A stretch of 64,000 nt of DNA from Purshia tridentata (lineage: Eukaryota > Streptophyta > Magnoliopsida > Rosales > Rosaceae): assembly GCA_003254885.1 (NCBI GenBank), contig QANT01004022.1, positions 1 through 64,000 of the forward strand, read 5' to 3'. The stretch's first letter is position 1, and every line of letters begins with the position of its first letter. Below are positions 1 through 19,033 of the stretch, piece by piece. The notes below the pieces were generated by a model. The model made no database searches, was not told where the DNA came from, and saw only the letters and a program-made list of their open reading frames with translations. Position numbers and translations under genes: made by a program.

Positions 1-135
1 TATCTTTATAACCATGTAAGTGCCCTGTTCCCAGTCCAAGATGCATACCTAAGTATGCATTTTTCTTTTCTTAAAATGTTGACTTGAACCTCAACTGCTT
101 ATGGCTTTGAATGTTCTAGGCAATTGCAATGCCAC
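1..135 (+). repeat. Duplicated segment of the NDUFA9-like gene (end of intron 9 and start of exon 10)
   Basis: This stretch matches 21766-21899 nearly base for base, with three substitutions and one 1-bp indel seen by eye. It carries the last part of an intron of the NDUFA9-like gene, its acceptor AG (118-119) and the first 16 bases of the next exon. The match stops abruptly at about 135, where SF3A1-like sequence begins. The homology runs off the left edge, so the duplicated piece is probably longer. Because intron sequence was copied, this arose from genomic DNA and not from a spliced mRNA. Confidence 0.93.
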
Positions 136-840
136 ACTGCAAATCAGGCCATGTCACAGACTGATGTTAGCAATGAGGCAAGGAACCTTTCTGGTCCTGC
201 AGTTCCTCCTCCAAGACCCAGTGTGCCTTCAGTTCGTTCTCTTCCCCCACCACCTTGTCTAGCTTTGAATAATCTTCCTCGTATTCCTCCAAACATAGTT
301 CAACCACCTCCTTTGCCTCCATCAATTTCTATGATTGCACCTTGCATTCCTATACCACCTCCACCTGGATCTCAGTTTGCACCAATGCAATTTGCCTGGC
401 AATTTATCCCTATTCCAATGCAAATGATGCCTCCGCCACCGCCTTTGCCTCAAGGAATGCCTCCACCGCCACCACCTGAGCAACTTGAGCAACCTGAGCC
501 AAAGTGGCAGAAGCTTGATCATTCTATGCTTATTCCAGAAGAGCAGTTTCTGGCACAGCATACGGTGTCAATTCCTGTTGGCATCATTATATCTGTTCCC
601 AATGTTGATGAAGGTAATCTCAAAGGACAACTTTTGGAGATCACGGTGCAGTCTTTATCTGAGACTGTTGGGAGTTTGAAAGAGAAAATTTCTGCAGAGA
701 TCCAGCTGCCTGCAAACAAACAGAAATTGAGTGGAAAACCTGGGTTTCTCAAGGACAATATGTCACTTGCATACTACAATGTTGGAGCAGGAGAAACACT
801 TACTCTTTCATTAATAGAGCGTGGTGGTAGAAAGAAATGA
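136..840 (+). pseudogene. 3' coding fragment of splicing factor 3A subunit 1 (SF3A1), chimeric duplicate
   Basis: The reading frame is open from 88 to 838 with TGA at 838-840. It encodes the C-terminal part of SF3A1, a core U2 snRNP protein needed for branch-site recognition: a proline-rich linker with runs such as MPPPPPPEQ, then a ubiquitin-like domain ending in the family's basic tail RGGRKK. Plant SF3A1 is about 800 residues, so the SURP modules and everything N-terminal are missing. The first in-frame ATG is at 151, giving 229 residues at most. The frame inherited from the upstream NDUFA9 exon (GCA at 120) differs and meets a TGA after 14 codons, so a transcript spliced at the copied acceptor would not read into the SF3A1 frame. 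The frame is intact, so the copy may be young, or a truncated protein may be made. A fuller copy could lie left of the window. Confidence 0.8.
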
Positions 841-3177
841 ACTGATTCTTAATTTTACCATGACATTTTTCTTTTATTAAGGTTCTTACTAGAATTTTCT
901 TGTTTAAGAATCTGCAGTATATGTGGGATTCTCTTATGCTTCCTTCCTTGAATTAATATTGGAGTTTTTATGTCAGCCATGTATTAATAGAATGATTTTT
1001 CGTATAATTTTGGCTTTAAACTGATATTAAGTTTTGTATCTATTACAGATATGGTGCCTCGGCGAGTGTCTCTTTAAGGACAATGGGAGGTAGATCAATT
1101 CCTTTTGCTTAGTCATTAGCAAGTCATTTGCGTAGACATCTAATTTTTTATTTTTTTTTGCAATGCAGTTTCTTTTGTGGCAAGTATGCACTCATAGTCC
1201 TTTTATGGTTTTGCAATGGGAAGCATTCTTGGTGCCCAAAGACCTTTGTTGTCTTTTTAGCATTTAGTTTCAATTTTGTTGCTAGCAGTGGCTCGATCTG
1301 GTAGAATTAGTGTTTTCTTATGATTATTGTTAATTACAGGAAAGAAGCTTACATGCCATTTCCTTTTGCAGCATGGACTGGGAAGACCAGGTTTTGTTGC
1401 ATTACCAATTTAGAGGAACAAGCAGGATCTTATATCTCTGTATTTTATTTAGGATTATTAAAGCAAGGTTAAGTAATGTTCCTATGTTGTTTTTGAGATT
1501 GGATTTGATGATAAGAGCTTGCAATTAGAATAGAAATCGCCTAATTTGTTTAAACTGGATGTCAGCAATTGTTCAGTTGCACTAATTTGGTGCTGGATGC
1601 TGCTCAATTTGTGTTGTGCTATAGCAGTTGATTTGAAATCTTTTGCATTTCATTTCAAACCTCGTTTTTGATTCTTTTTACCCTTTATCTTACAATTACT
1701 TGGAATTTGGGGAAGTATATAATGCTGTAGAGTTAGTGCATTCCCCGTTGTTTGAATATTAGTTTAATCTTCATTTGGGGTGACAGTACGTTGTCCTATG
1801 TTAGCTTTGTTAAAAGCCAGAATCTGTCTCCCATCATATTATTAGCTAGTTGGAGTTCGGGTCTTTTTCTGCCATATCATATAGGGACATGAACTCGTAT
1901 ATGAAATCCTCTACTAACTTCTGGTCGCTTGTTTTGGTTGCTGTTTATGGTTTGCTGTATGTTTAATTGTTGACATGTACAGGCATTCCATTAGTTTCTT
2001 TCTTTATTCATCATTTTGTGCCTTCTTTGTTTTGCTGCAGATGCCATATGAAGCTTGTGATATGCATCTGATTGGATTGTGGCGAATTGATATTGGAAGT
2101 CCATAACCATTCTAGGTGGGCTGCTGAGTTGGCGTGTATGGGCTAGCTCCATATTTGGTCGGCTTTTAGATTTCATGCAAATTATTGACCACAAAATTAA
2201 ATTCGAAATTGTCACAAAAAAAGAAAAAAACCAAACAAAATTAAAATGCTATATATCTTTGTTGCTAGATAGACATAGCCAGAACCGACAGGGAATTGAA
2301 ACTTGCATTTGGCATAGTGCTGAGCATACTCAGAGTTTGTGAAACAAGAATCACAATCACCATCAGAGATATGTTCTTTTTTGAAAGATAAAATGTATGA
2401 GATTTAAATTCCAACGAAATATATATCTATAAAAGCTTATGTTATCACAAAGTGTGACAGATTCTGAAAAGTGAAAAGACGTACCCTAGCTCTTGGCTTG
2501 GCTCAACTTCAAGAGTCTTGTTCAGGTTAATTAAGTGTATATAGTTATGAGCCAAGCTAGGGGACATGTAGATTGCAAAGGGCTCAGCTCAGGAGACCAA
2601 GTTCAGAACTAGATTGAATACAGATATCAGATATATGCCCTTTTTGGAATGTACATATTCCAAACTTATGAGGAATAAGGCACAAATATTGTTGATTCTT
2701 CATCAAAAATATTCAATTTGAGCAACATTATCTGGACATATGCTCCATTTCTCAAGGGTTTTTAATTTTATGAATTGGAAGTGTGTGATTGAATACAAAG
2801 ATGTTCTTTTGGAATGTCCTCAAAACTTCGGATATATCATATATATATGGGTATATTAAGCCACTTTTTTTCTTCGGAATTTTTGTAATTAAAGTGCCCC
2901 AATATGGAATCTGTACTTAAAAGGTGCTTGAATTGAATTATTTACCAAAAATGTGCTTGATTTTGACTTTGAAAATGTTATTCGTAGGAAGAAACTAGAC
3001 TATTTTTGTCCTATTTTCGATCAGCTTAATAATGTAGAAAATTCTCTTCTTTTATTCTCCTTGAATGAGAATTAAGGATTTTTATTGTCACCACGTGTTT
3101 CATGGAGATAGGAGCCTACTTATATACACAAATATCTCAGTTTTTTTTTTTTTGGGGTGCAAATATATTCTATGCTA
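841..3177. other. 3' flank of the SF3A1 fragment, then spacer
   Basis: The first 1.2 kb or so is T-rich and could be the 3' untranslated region of the SF3A1 copy, possibly with introns: a TTGCTGCAG-type acceptor lies near 2040. No coding sequence was recognised. The exact right edge of the duplicated SF3A1 segment cannot be set without the parent gene. From 2215 on the sequence is AT-rich spacer with no feature seen other than the inverted repeat listed separately. Confidence 0.5.
2484..2563. repeat. Small inverted repeat (hairpin-forming)
   Basis: The arms CCCTAGCT...TTGGCTCA (2484-2504) and TGAGCCAAGCTAGGG (2548-2562) are complementary, apart from five extra bases in the left arm, with a spacer of about 43 bp. 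Function is unknown; it could be the remnant of a small foldback element. Confidence 0.5.
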
Positions 3178-4208
3178 GGGACCTGGATCCTCTGCTAGGT
3201 TACTCCTTACCAGAGTGTACTAGACTTTTAATTTTGACCCTTAGATCTCTATTGAAAAGATCCTATGGTTAAAATTGTGTGGTATGTTTAATAAACCATT
3301 TCTTTATTTTTCTAACCACCAGACACCAACTTTAATGATTTATCAAAAGGAAAAAAGAAGAAAATAAATAAACTTCAGCTACCCCTTTCTCCCATCGTCT
3401 TCCACCTTCCCCAACCGTCTTCACCCTCCTTCCTCGTGCCATGGCAGATCTGCAATGGCCTGCCACTACTCCATACCACTCTCTCATCTCTCCCATCATC
3501 CACAACCTTTAATTTCTCCCGCGAGGCTCTGGGCAAATATCCCCACATATACACCAAAGCTTCTCTGCTCTTCTGATGAAGGAAGGGATTTAAACTAATA
3601 ATTTGAACAGTTTGGTTAGTTTCAATTCCAGTAGCTGATGAGAAATTAGTGCAGTAATTAACTATTGATAAAAAACATATCGACAGAACAGCAGTTGTAT
3701 ACAAAGTGCTATTGTGGCCTTGGGGATACTAGTAGAACCAAAACTAATCAAACGTATAGAATGAAAACAAAACAAACGAAGGGCTAGGAGTTAGGAATCC
3801 GTCTACGATTTGGAGCTCTTAAGTTTTTAACCATGGAAGGAGGGTGAATACCCATGAGATAAGAACAAGAAATAAATAAAGGTTTGTGGGTGACTAAGTG
3901 ATGAGAGAGTGGGTTGGAGTAGTGGCAGGCTATGGCCATGGCATAAGGAAGGAGTGTGAAGATGGTGGGGGAAGGTGGAAGATGATGGGAGAAAGGGGTA
4001 GCTGAAGTTTATTTATTTTCTTCTTTTTTCCTTTTGATAAATCATTAAAGTTGGTGCCTGGGGGTGAGAAAAATAAAGAAAATGGTTTATTAAACATACC
4101 ATACCACACAATCTTAACCATAGGATCTTTTTAATGGAGATTTAAGGGTTAAAATTAAAAGTCTGGTACACTCTGGTAAGGAATAACCTGGTAGAGGATC
4201 CAGGTCCC
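3178..4208. mobile_element. Non-autonomous DNA transposon with about 310-bp terminal inverted repeats (MULE-like)
   Basis: The left arm (about 3178-3490) and the right arm (about 3900-4208) are reverse complements with roughly 85-90% identity by eye. Both tips read GGGACCTGGATCCTCT inward. The 9 bp just outside, TCTATGCTA (3169-3177) and TCTGTGGGA (4209-4217), agree at 6 of 9 positions, compatible with an old 9-bp target-site duplication of the Mutator type. Long arms, a G at the tip and 9-bp duplications are typical of Mutator-like elements. The 410-bp centre has no transposase frame and no recognised captured gene, so the element is non-autonomous. Family assignment is inference. Confidence 0.78.
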
Positions 4209-7200
4209 TCTGTGGGAAACCAAGAGGATACATATAGCATTATTCGTTCTCCAAACTTATGACTTTTGTCAACAAATTGAAAATAAAAACTACTAGGTCA
4301 ATAATTCGTAGGTAAAAACTAAGTATATACTAATGAGATTTAAGTAATATATAAATTTGAAATAGCATAATGTAAATATATGTTCGTTATCTTGAAACGA
4401 TTTGTGAACAAATTCAAATCTAAAATCCTCCCAACTATAACTTCATTGTGAATTTGAATAGGCTAGTTGGATAATATCTCAACGTTCAAAAGATCTTATT
4501 TTTATAAATTCCAAAAGTTGGATACTTTTCTTTGTTTCCAGTTTGGTTTTGTTCTGTAGTTTTTCTTTCAGTTCTAGTTTGCTGGTGTAGTTTTTTTCTT
4601 CTTGTATATTGGACTCAATCTCTAGTTGCACAACACAATGGAATATATTGGTTTTAGCGAAAAACATTCTTTAAAAATATCTTTACATAACATGGCAAGA
4701 ATCTGTGTTCTTTTTTAATTCCGGTCCAAATATAAAAGTTTATTTTGGATAAAATAAAACAATGTTGATTAGTATAATAATGGATAAAAGTTAAATACTA
4801 TATATATATACACATCACATGCCTGGAGCTGATGCCTCCACAACAATAATGGATCACAGACAAACATGCACTGCAAATTTTATGTCGTATCAGATTCAGT
4901 TTTACTGAAATTTTTGTGCCATCATCAGCAAATCTGTCTTTTCTTAGCGGTAAGACATCATTCACATCATTTCTTCCAATATGAGAAATCTCTAGTGATC
5001 GAGAAAGAGTTGAGGACCCTGGCCAAAAAAAAAGAGAAAGAGTTGAGGACAATAATGCAACCACTGTCGGATATTCGTATACATTTAATATTTTGCTCGC
5101 TATTAATAAACATTACTAGTGATGAATAACACGTATTAACCACCAAATAGTAGTGATAATCATCTTATAATAAACAAATATCACTCTATACAAATTTCAC
5201 CTGTTAATAATGCAAGTTTTGGAATAAAGATCACCTCAAATTAATGAATGGTTAAGAATCATTAACCGCACACGTATGTCCGAGTAATGAAACAAAAGTT
5301 GAGCAAGTAGATGGGCAGATGGGGTACGTGTCCCAAAGTTTGCCGAGGAATTTGTGACATGTGAAAATATATATGATGGAGAATCTATCACCATCACATT
5401 TGCCTTTTTCCTCTAATACAAAACCTTGGCCGCAAGTAGACCTAGTATGTACTATAAGCTTTTTATTTGGACTGTCAAAAAAATGTGCACGCATAAACTT
5501 TTGAGGTTGGGGGAAATGCAGAGACATTTCAGTAAAGGTTAAGGCTTGGGCTTGAGTGATTGACCTTTATTGACTGCATAATATATAATTATGGAGAAAA
5601 TAAAAGGATGTGGTAAAAATAGTTGCTTTGATTGATGTTCCCATATGCAGGATCCGAGTCATCATCATCGATCCATAGTCGGCACTACAGACAAAGAATT
5701 TGAGTCATCCACCTTTGTGACTTTATTGTGGGCTATAAAGGCCATATTGTTCTAGCTTTCATAAATGCATTCTAATGCTAACTACCAAAATATAGGACAG
5801 AAAGCAAAAATATGCCGCTTAAGTTATCTATATTAGACTTTTGAACGTGCGCACCTGTAAATAAAATTTTTTAAATTATTTGTATTAATTTTTTTTAACT
5901 AATTATTTTTAAAAAATTTGAAAACTTTATAACACTCCACTCTCTTTACCTAATTAGGTAGTGAAGTGTTTTTTTTATTTCTTATTTGTTTTTAATGACT
6001 TAATTTTATATTTATATCCTTAACTTTATTAGGTTAGTTTAATTTAACATTTTAATCCAGTCAAGAATTATTTGGAAAAACTATAATTTGGTAAAGTCTA
6101 TAACACTAAACCTTTCTCCTGACTTTATAATATTAAAGATTAAAGATTAAAGATATCTTGAACAAATAAAAGAACACTTGGATCTACTGTCATGCACACA
6201 TGAATCTCATACCCAAAACGCTCTCTATATTATAATGAAAGAGAAACATGCATAAGTCTGGGCTTGACAACCCCAATGTATGAACAATAAGGTTTGTCAA
6301 TATTGAAAAAAGAAAGAAGAGGATTAGGTTTTGTTTGATCCATCATTTTGTTGGGTAGCCCTTTGTGGGATTCAACTTTACATGAAGCTGATATATAAAG
6401 AAACTGTCTGTTAAAAAGAATCTTATTATAAAGTTTAAAAATCATGAAGTGAAAGTGGTGAAACTACATGAAGTATAAGTACTATAACATAGCCTTATAT
6501 ATAATGCAATGCCTGACTAGCTACCAAAAGCTCCAGCTGTGAAGTGATCTGATGCTATATATACATATTAAATGTACGTGATCGATTTCCATTCTAAATT
6601 GCTTGGTCTATAATATGCAAGTACGATCAACCATTTGGATAAACATGAGGCCAGTACAACCCCAATGCAAGTGGATATATATGTAACTGCAAAACTAGCT
6701 ACACATGGCTTACGCAATCTATTTTGGGTCCAATACTTTACTCACGTTTTCTGTGTTCAAGTGGTTCAATCAATCAAATGTGGTTTCATAATTTTTTATA
6801 TTCATATTTCTAATATAATTCTTAAACCCAATATTTAAAACAGAGTCTTGAACCTCAAAAAGATGTTGCTCTAAACACCAGCGCAATATCAACTCACCAG
6901 CCATTAATTTAGTAATATTTCTCTTCATTAATTCTATTAATAACAAAAAATTACTTTCATAATGATTGTAGTGAATTGATTAAAATGCCATGCGGTGAGA
7001 GCTCTTTGATTTTTCCCATTTTATTTTTAGGTCGGTGTGACGTCATAATATTATCGAGGACGACAGACTTTGCATGCCCTCACGTAGGTACGTACGTAAG
7101 ATCTCTCATTTTTATGTTTTTGTCTATCTTCAACCTGTCGGAGGACAAAATAAAGAAAAGGATAAAACTTAAAAGTAGAAAAAGAAGAAAAAGGAATTGG

Positions 7201-9603
7201 ATTTATTAAATGTACATCTGGGTCTGTCCTCACTCTTCAAATTAAAGTTAGATAGAAACTGGGGTTTTTCTTTTCTAAATTTCAACAGCAAAGATGAATT
7301 CTCTCTACTTATTTTAGTACATTGCTTGACTAGCTTTACTTATCTTGATATTGCTCAACTTTTAATCAAAGTTGTGTGTCATAAGTCTAAATTAAAGTTG
7401 TTCTTTATGTTTTAGGATCTGAAAATAAAATTTGAACTTTTAGTATAACACTTGAATTTTTAAATAAAAACATTTAAATTAAAAATCAAGTGAAAATAAA
7501 ATGACCGAACCATATCCAATAATGTTTTAATTACGTACCATTAGAGCTACAAGTTCTTCGAGAAACTACGTTAGCAGCATGTTTGAGTTTTCTGAAACCA
7601 TGGTATATACAAATTAAATAATCAATAATTATTTACTATATAATCAGTTATTACAATTAGTAATTAAATAAGAGAAAATAAAAGAAATCAATATTCAACA
7701 AATGCGTGCTATCAATTCCAGCTGCCATCGGAATGTCTGAAAAATGTGACTGATGTATATATATGTCGGTCAACCGTGGAGAAGAGGTGTCGCGCTGGAA
7801 ATTAATCGAATGGTCAATCGTGGCTTTAGTTTTAATTTAGAAATCAAGTGGGATTAAAATAAAGATTTTTTTAAAAATAATAATTAAACTAGCCAACACA
7901 TGTACACGTACTCTTTTAGGCTGAAAGAAAAAGAAAACAATGAACACACATATCACATATGTATGGTTATTATATATAAAGTTACACAATACAACAATAT
8001 TAGAGATTAAATATGAACAAAGTGAGATATTCAAAAGCGAAAGTTGGTAAAATATGAACAAAACAATATACTATTACATTAATTATAATATATTATACAA
8101 TTAAAAATTTATTAGTTTTAAAATACGAAAGTCAGTACACGTACTTGTACAATCTCAATGACGAAGAATATTACAATTTCTATTATTTAAAGTCAACATC
8201 AAGCAGACAAAGAATTGAATTCCAAGTTCAAGAAAAGGTTGTTGGACATTAATTTTGTGATGGATACCAAAATATTGTAAAGAAGGTAGGTTTGATCCCA
8301 AATGTTTGACTGGCAGGTGGTTTAAAAGAGTATGATCGAACATTAAGCAATAAGGTTATTGTGATATGTTTTATCAAAAAGAGAAATAAATGTTTTGTGT
8401 TATCGATCACATACTACAAAAAAATCAATTATTACTGATGGTTTTTCTTATCTAAAATGATCAAATACTGTTATATTAAAAGTATGAAATATATATACCA
8501 TATGACATTTTAGTATGGTATTACTTAAATGACTAAAAGGCATAATTTCGATGCTCTCTTTGGAAGTGCATGCATTTGTATTAATGCCCTCAAACTTTTC
8601 AATCTGTACCTTTAATTAGTTATGCCAACTTCATTAGCTGTATTGTCTTTTAGGTACCTAAAGTTGCTCACTTTCACTTTCATGTAAAAATTTGACAGAA
8701 ATTTGAGTGCATCACAGACATATGTATGCACACCCAAGTGTATATAAAAATGTTGCCAAAAGTATAAAAGCTAGGCAGTCCCCACAGCCACATGTGCATG
8801 TCAGCTATATAAACAAATTTGCATCATCCACGCATATATATATAGATCTTGATCAGCCCATGAGAGCCATAACTTTCCCAATGAACTAGAAAATGTGAAA
8901 AAGGCTTTGCTTTGCTTTGGTGATCATTTTGTCATCATCTTCTTCTTTCTGTACAGAAGCAGCCAAGGTATAGGTGATAAGTGCGGTACTCGATATACAT
9001 GTACATGTACTCAACACAAAAAAACAAACACAATTTAAATGAGGCACACCCAACTCATCAAATTTGGGTCCTTTCAACCCTTGCTTGCTTCTGAGCTCTG
9101 CTTCTTCACAAAGATATGGTAGAGACTAGAGATGAGTAGAGGACCACATTTATACAGTGGTTCTACTCTCGGAGTAAAAACCATGAATTCATAACACATT
9201 TTGTACGTGTATGTGAAAACAAGTGAGTAAATAATAGTCATGTACAAATCATATTAATAAAATAAATTATGTAACAAGCAACATAAATTATTATATGATT
9301 AGTCAATAAATGACACATTCATCGCATGTGGCATAACATGGTTTAACCAATATTGGTCTAAAAATGTACTTTTTTAGCATTGTCTTATAATAAAAATAAA
9401 ATGAGTTTTCAATTGTAATTAAGGCGTAGGGTGCCCCCCCATTAGGGAATATATGAATGATCGAGGTGCTCAAACTCAAAGTGGTGAATCTTAGAAATAA
9501 GTATTAATAAACCCAAAAAGCTTATCACTATGGCATCACACTCATACCCCTCACCCAACGCCACCATCTACTATACAAACACTGTAATTAAAAGTGTAAA
9601 CAA

Positions 9604-9641
<38 letters not shown>

Positions 9642-10130
9642 CATTAACAAATGGACTGTCCACTTATAAATCATAATCCAATGTCTTTCTAAACACATTA
9701 TGAAATCCTCATCATGATCTCATCAATAACCACAAAACCCATGTTAATATGATCATAATGTTCTTTTGATATCAAACCAGTAATATTCCTTTGCTCCAAT
9801 TTTCTTTTTCAAGCCACACTGACATCTGAGTATATGTGTGTGTATAAATAATGCATAGTTAGATATCAGTAATAAATGAAGCAGATCACAAATTAAAATT
9901 TGAAAAGTAATAAACACCAAAAAAAACCTTCCATTTTCACCAAAACTACCCTCCAAAACTCTCTCTCGCTCGCTGTTTCTCCATCTCGACACTGTTTGTA
10001 ACAACTTTACAAATGGCATAGTGAAAACATTTTTAAGAAGAAAGAAGAAGAAAGAAGACTCTCTCTTCTCAAATTCTACACGTTAAGCCAGCCCACACAT
10101 GTCGTCGTTTATCGTTTTTTCTATGAAACT
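4209..10130. other. Gene-poor AT-rich spacer
   Basis: About 5.9 kb without a recognised gene. All open frames are short, lack family resemblance and sit in low-complexity AT-rich sequence. A short partial duplication of GAAAGAGTTGAGGAC occurs at 5003-5049. An imperfect palindrome centred on ACCTAATTAGGT lies near 5950. A (TC)15 microsatellite lies at 9609-9638. The last kilobase before the transporter gene contains only A/T-rich runs and CT-rich tracts. Confidence 0.6.
9609..9638. repeat. (TC)n microsatellite
   Basis: An uninterrupted (TC)15 tract about 0.5 kb upstream of the probable transcription start of the ABCC5-like gene. Similar tracts recur in or near other leaders: 10390-10408, 18982-19000, 30061-30079, 34436-34460, 44038-44063 and 57121-57136. 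Confidence 0.95.
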
Positions 10131-10134
10131 TTAG

Positions 10135-10613
10135 TATAAAGCTCTGTTATCTATCTGGGTACTGTTGGTTTGCGTCTGAGAGGCAGAGCTTGTTGGGGTT
10201 TATGTTTCTTCTTCTCCTCTCTCACAGTCTTGCCTCGGAAATCTGAAAATCTCCATCGCAGGTTAGTTTTCTTTTTGTTTACTTTCTGTGATTTTTTTCT
10301 TTTTATTTTCCGTCATCGTCTTTGTCCGTTTGTGTGTTCCTCTAGATAACAAAAGACATAGAGGAAGAAAGAGAAAGAGAATCGTTTACTCTCTCTCTCT
10401 CTCTCTCTTCGTTTTTCGTGTTGATGATAAAATCTGTTTGTTTCCATGTGCAATGTGTCTGCAGCTATTATCTCCAAGCACGCATTTGGTTTGCCTCTCA
10501 AAACCCAGATGGTGAAATGCCCCTCTCTGTCAAACGCTTCGATCTCTTTCGCTTAGCTCACCATCTACTTACTCTCTTCAATCGACTCCTTCGCAAACAC
10601 GCTGTATTCAATA
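10135..10613 (+). promoter_or_regulatory. Core promoter and 5' leader of the ABCC5-like gene
   Basis: A TATAAAG box lies at about 10135-10141. The leader has CT-rich runs and a probable 5'-UTR intron: donor GCAG/GTTAGT at 10262 and acceptor TCTGCAG ending at 10464. A (CT)n tract at 10390-10408 lies inside this intron. The coding ATG follows at 10614. The intron is predicted from splice consensus only. Confidence 0.5.
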
Positions 10614-17963
<7,350 letters not shown>

Positions 17964-18827
17964 TTCAGATGGCATGGCTGAGAACCTTTGATTTTAAGGC
18001 AGCAAGAGCAGATAATCACAAAATGAAATGGTAGATTCCGCTTTCCTTGCTGCTGCTGCTGCATTCGGCAAGTTGAAAGATAAATGGGAAGGATAAAGGT
18101 GCATGTCATGTTATCGATCCAAAACCCCATCGGAGGAAATTTGTTTCTAATTTACAGTGACTACGGGCTAATTCATCCCCAAAAGCCAAATCGGGGAATT
18201 CTTTCATGGACAGTGTACTTGGTCAGGAAATAAGTGAGGTTGTGTGAGGTTGGTAATAAATAAATTACACGGAAGGGGCGTAAATGGGGGTAGATTTGTG
18301 TTTAATCATGTTCAATAATGTAGTGAAGCAGTAGGTCTCTATTTAGTTAGGAATAGGTTGAGCTGCGTTAGTCCATGTTTTTTCTTGTCTGAAACGATTA
18401 GTCAATGTTTATTCCACAATTTTGGTGGCAAGAGCAGTGCAGTGTTAGACATTGGTGATAGAATCGTAATTCCACTTTTTGTTCTTGTTTTTTTGTTTCT
18501 GAATGGATTTCGTTTTTCTTTAAACCTGATTGGCAGAAAGATGGATTCGAACTCAAAAATCTCTAAAACTCATAGTTTTTTCTGAATAAGAAAAGGAAAA
18601 TATTACACTATGTGATGGTGTGATGATGTATAGCATGACTATATCTTATACAGAAAACAGCATAAAAGTTGTGAGAGTGAAATGAAGTTGGCATAATCGG
18701 ACGACAAGATATATCGGGAGAAGGTTGGAAAACTATATTCAGTTTTAAGTAATTTGGAAAACATTTTACTCAACTTTTTCTTTTTAATTAAATTAAAGGA
18801 AAACGAGACTCACATAAAGACCTCATT
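17964..18827. other. 3' flank of ABCC5 and spacer
   Basis: The first few hundred bases are probably the 3' untranslated region. No other gene was seen. A GATTCGAACTC motif near 18545, the reverse complement of a tRNA-like B box, may be a SINE scrap but is too short to call. Confidence 0.5.
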
Positions 18828-19033
18828 TGGGCCCCTCTACCATCAATGGGTCAAAAAAATAAAAGAAGCCCACAATCTTTGCAAATTTCACATAGCATAT
18901 GGCCCAACTCGGAACTCGGAACTCGGAACTCAGAACCATCCCCATCTTCTTCTTCTTCTTCGTCCAGCCCTTGTTTTAGTGCTCTCTCTCTCTCTCTCTC
19001 GCTCACTCTGAAACTGCAGCAGCTGAGCACACG
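18828..19033 (+). promoter_or_regulatory. Promoter and leader of the NDUFA9-like gene with site II elements
   Basis: Three TGGGCY (site II) motifs are present: TGGGCC at 18828, AGCCCA at 18867 and GGCCCA at 18901. Site II motifs are established binding sites for TCP factors and are enriched in nuclear genes for mitochondrial proteins. They are followed by a short GGAACTC tandem repeat (18908-18935), CT-rich sequence, a (CT)n tract at 18982-19000 and the ATG at 19034. Confidence 0.6.

Noticed and set aside
3375-3704. A 109-codon minus-strand frame in the long-armed transposon
   Set aside because: It covers part of the left inverted arm and has no transposase or other recognisable motif.
18530-18560. 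GATTCGAACTC motif as a tRNA gene or SINE
   Set aside because: Only a B-box-like match; no A box at the right distance and no cloverleaf seen.
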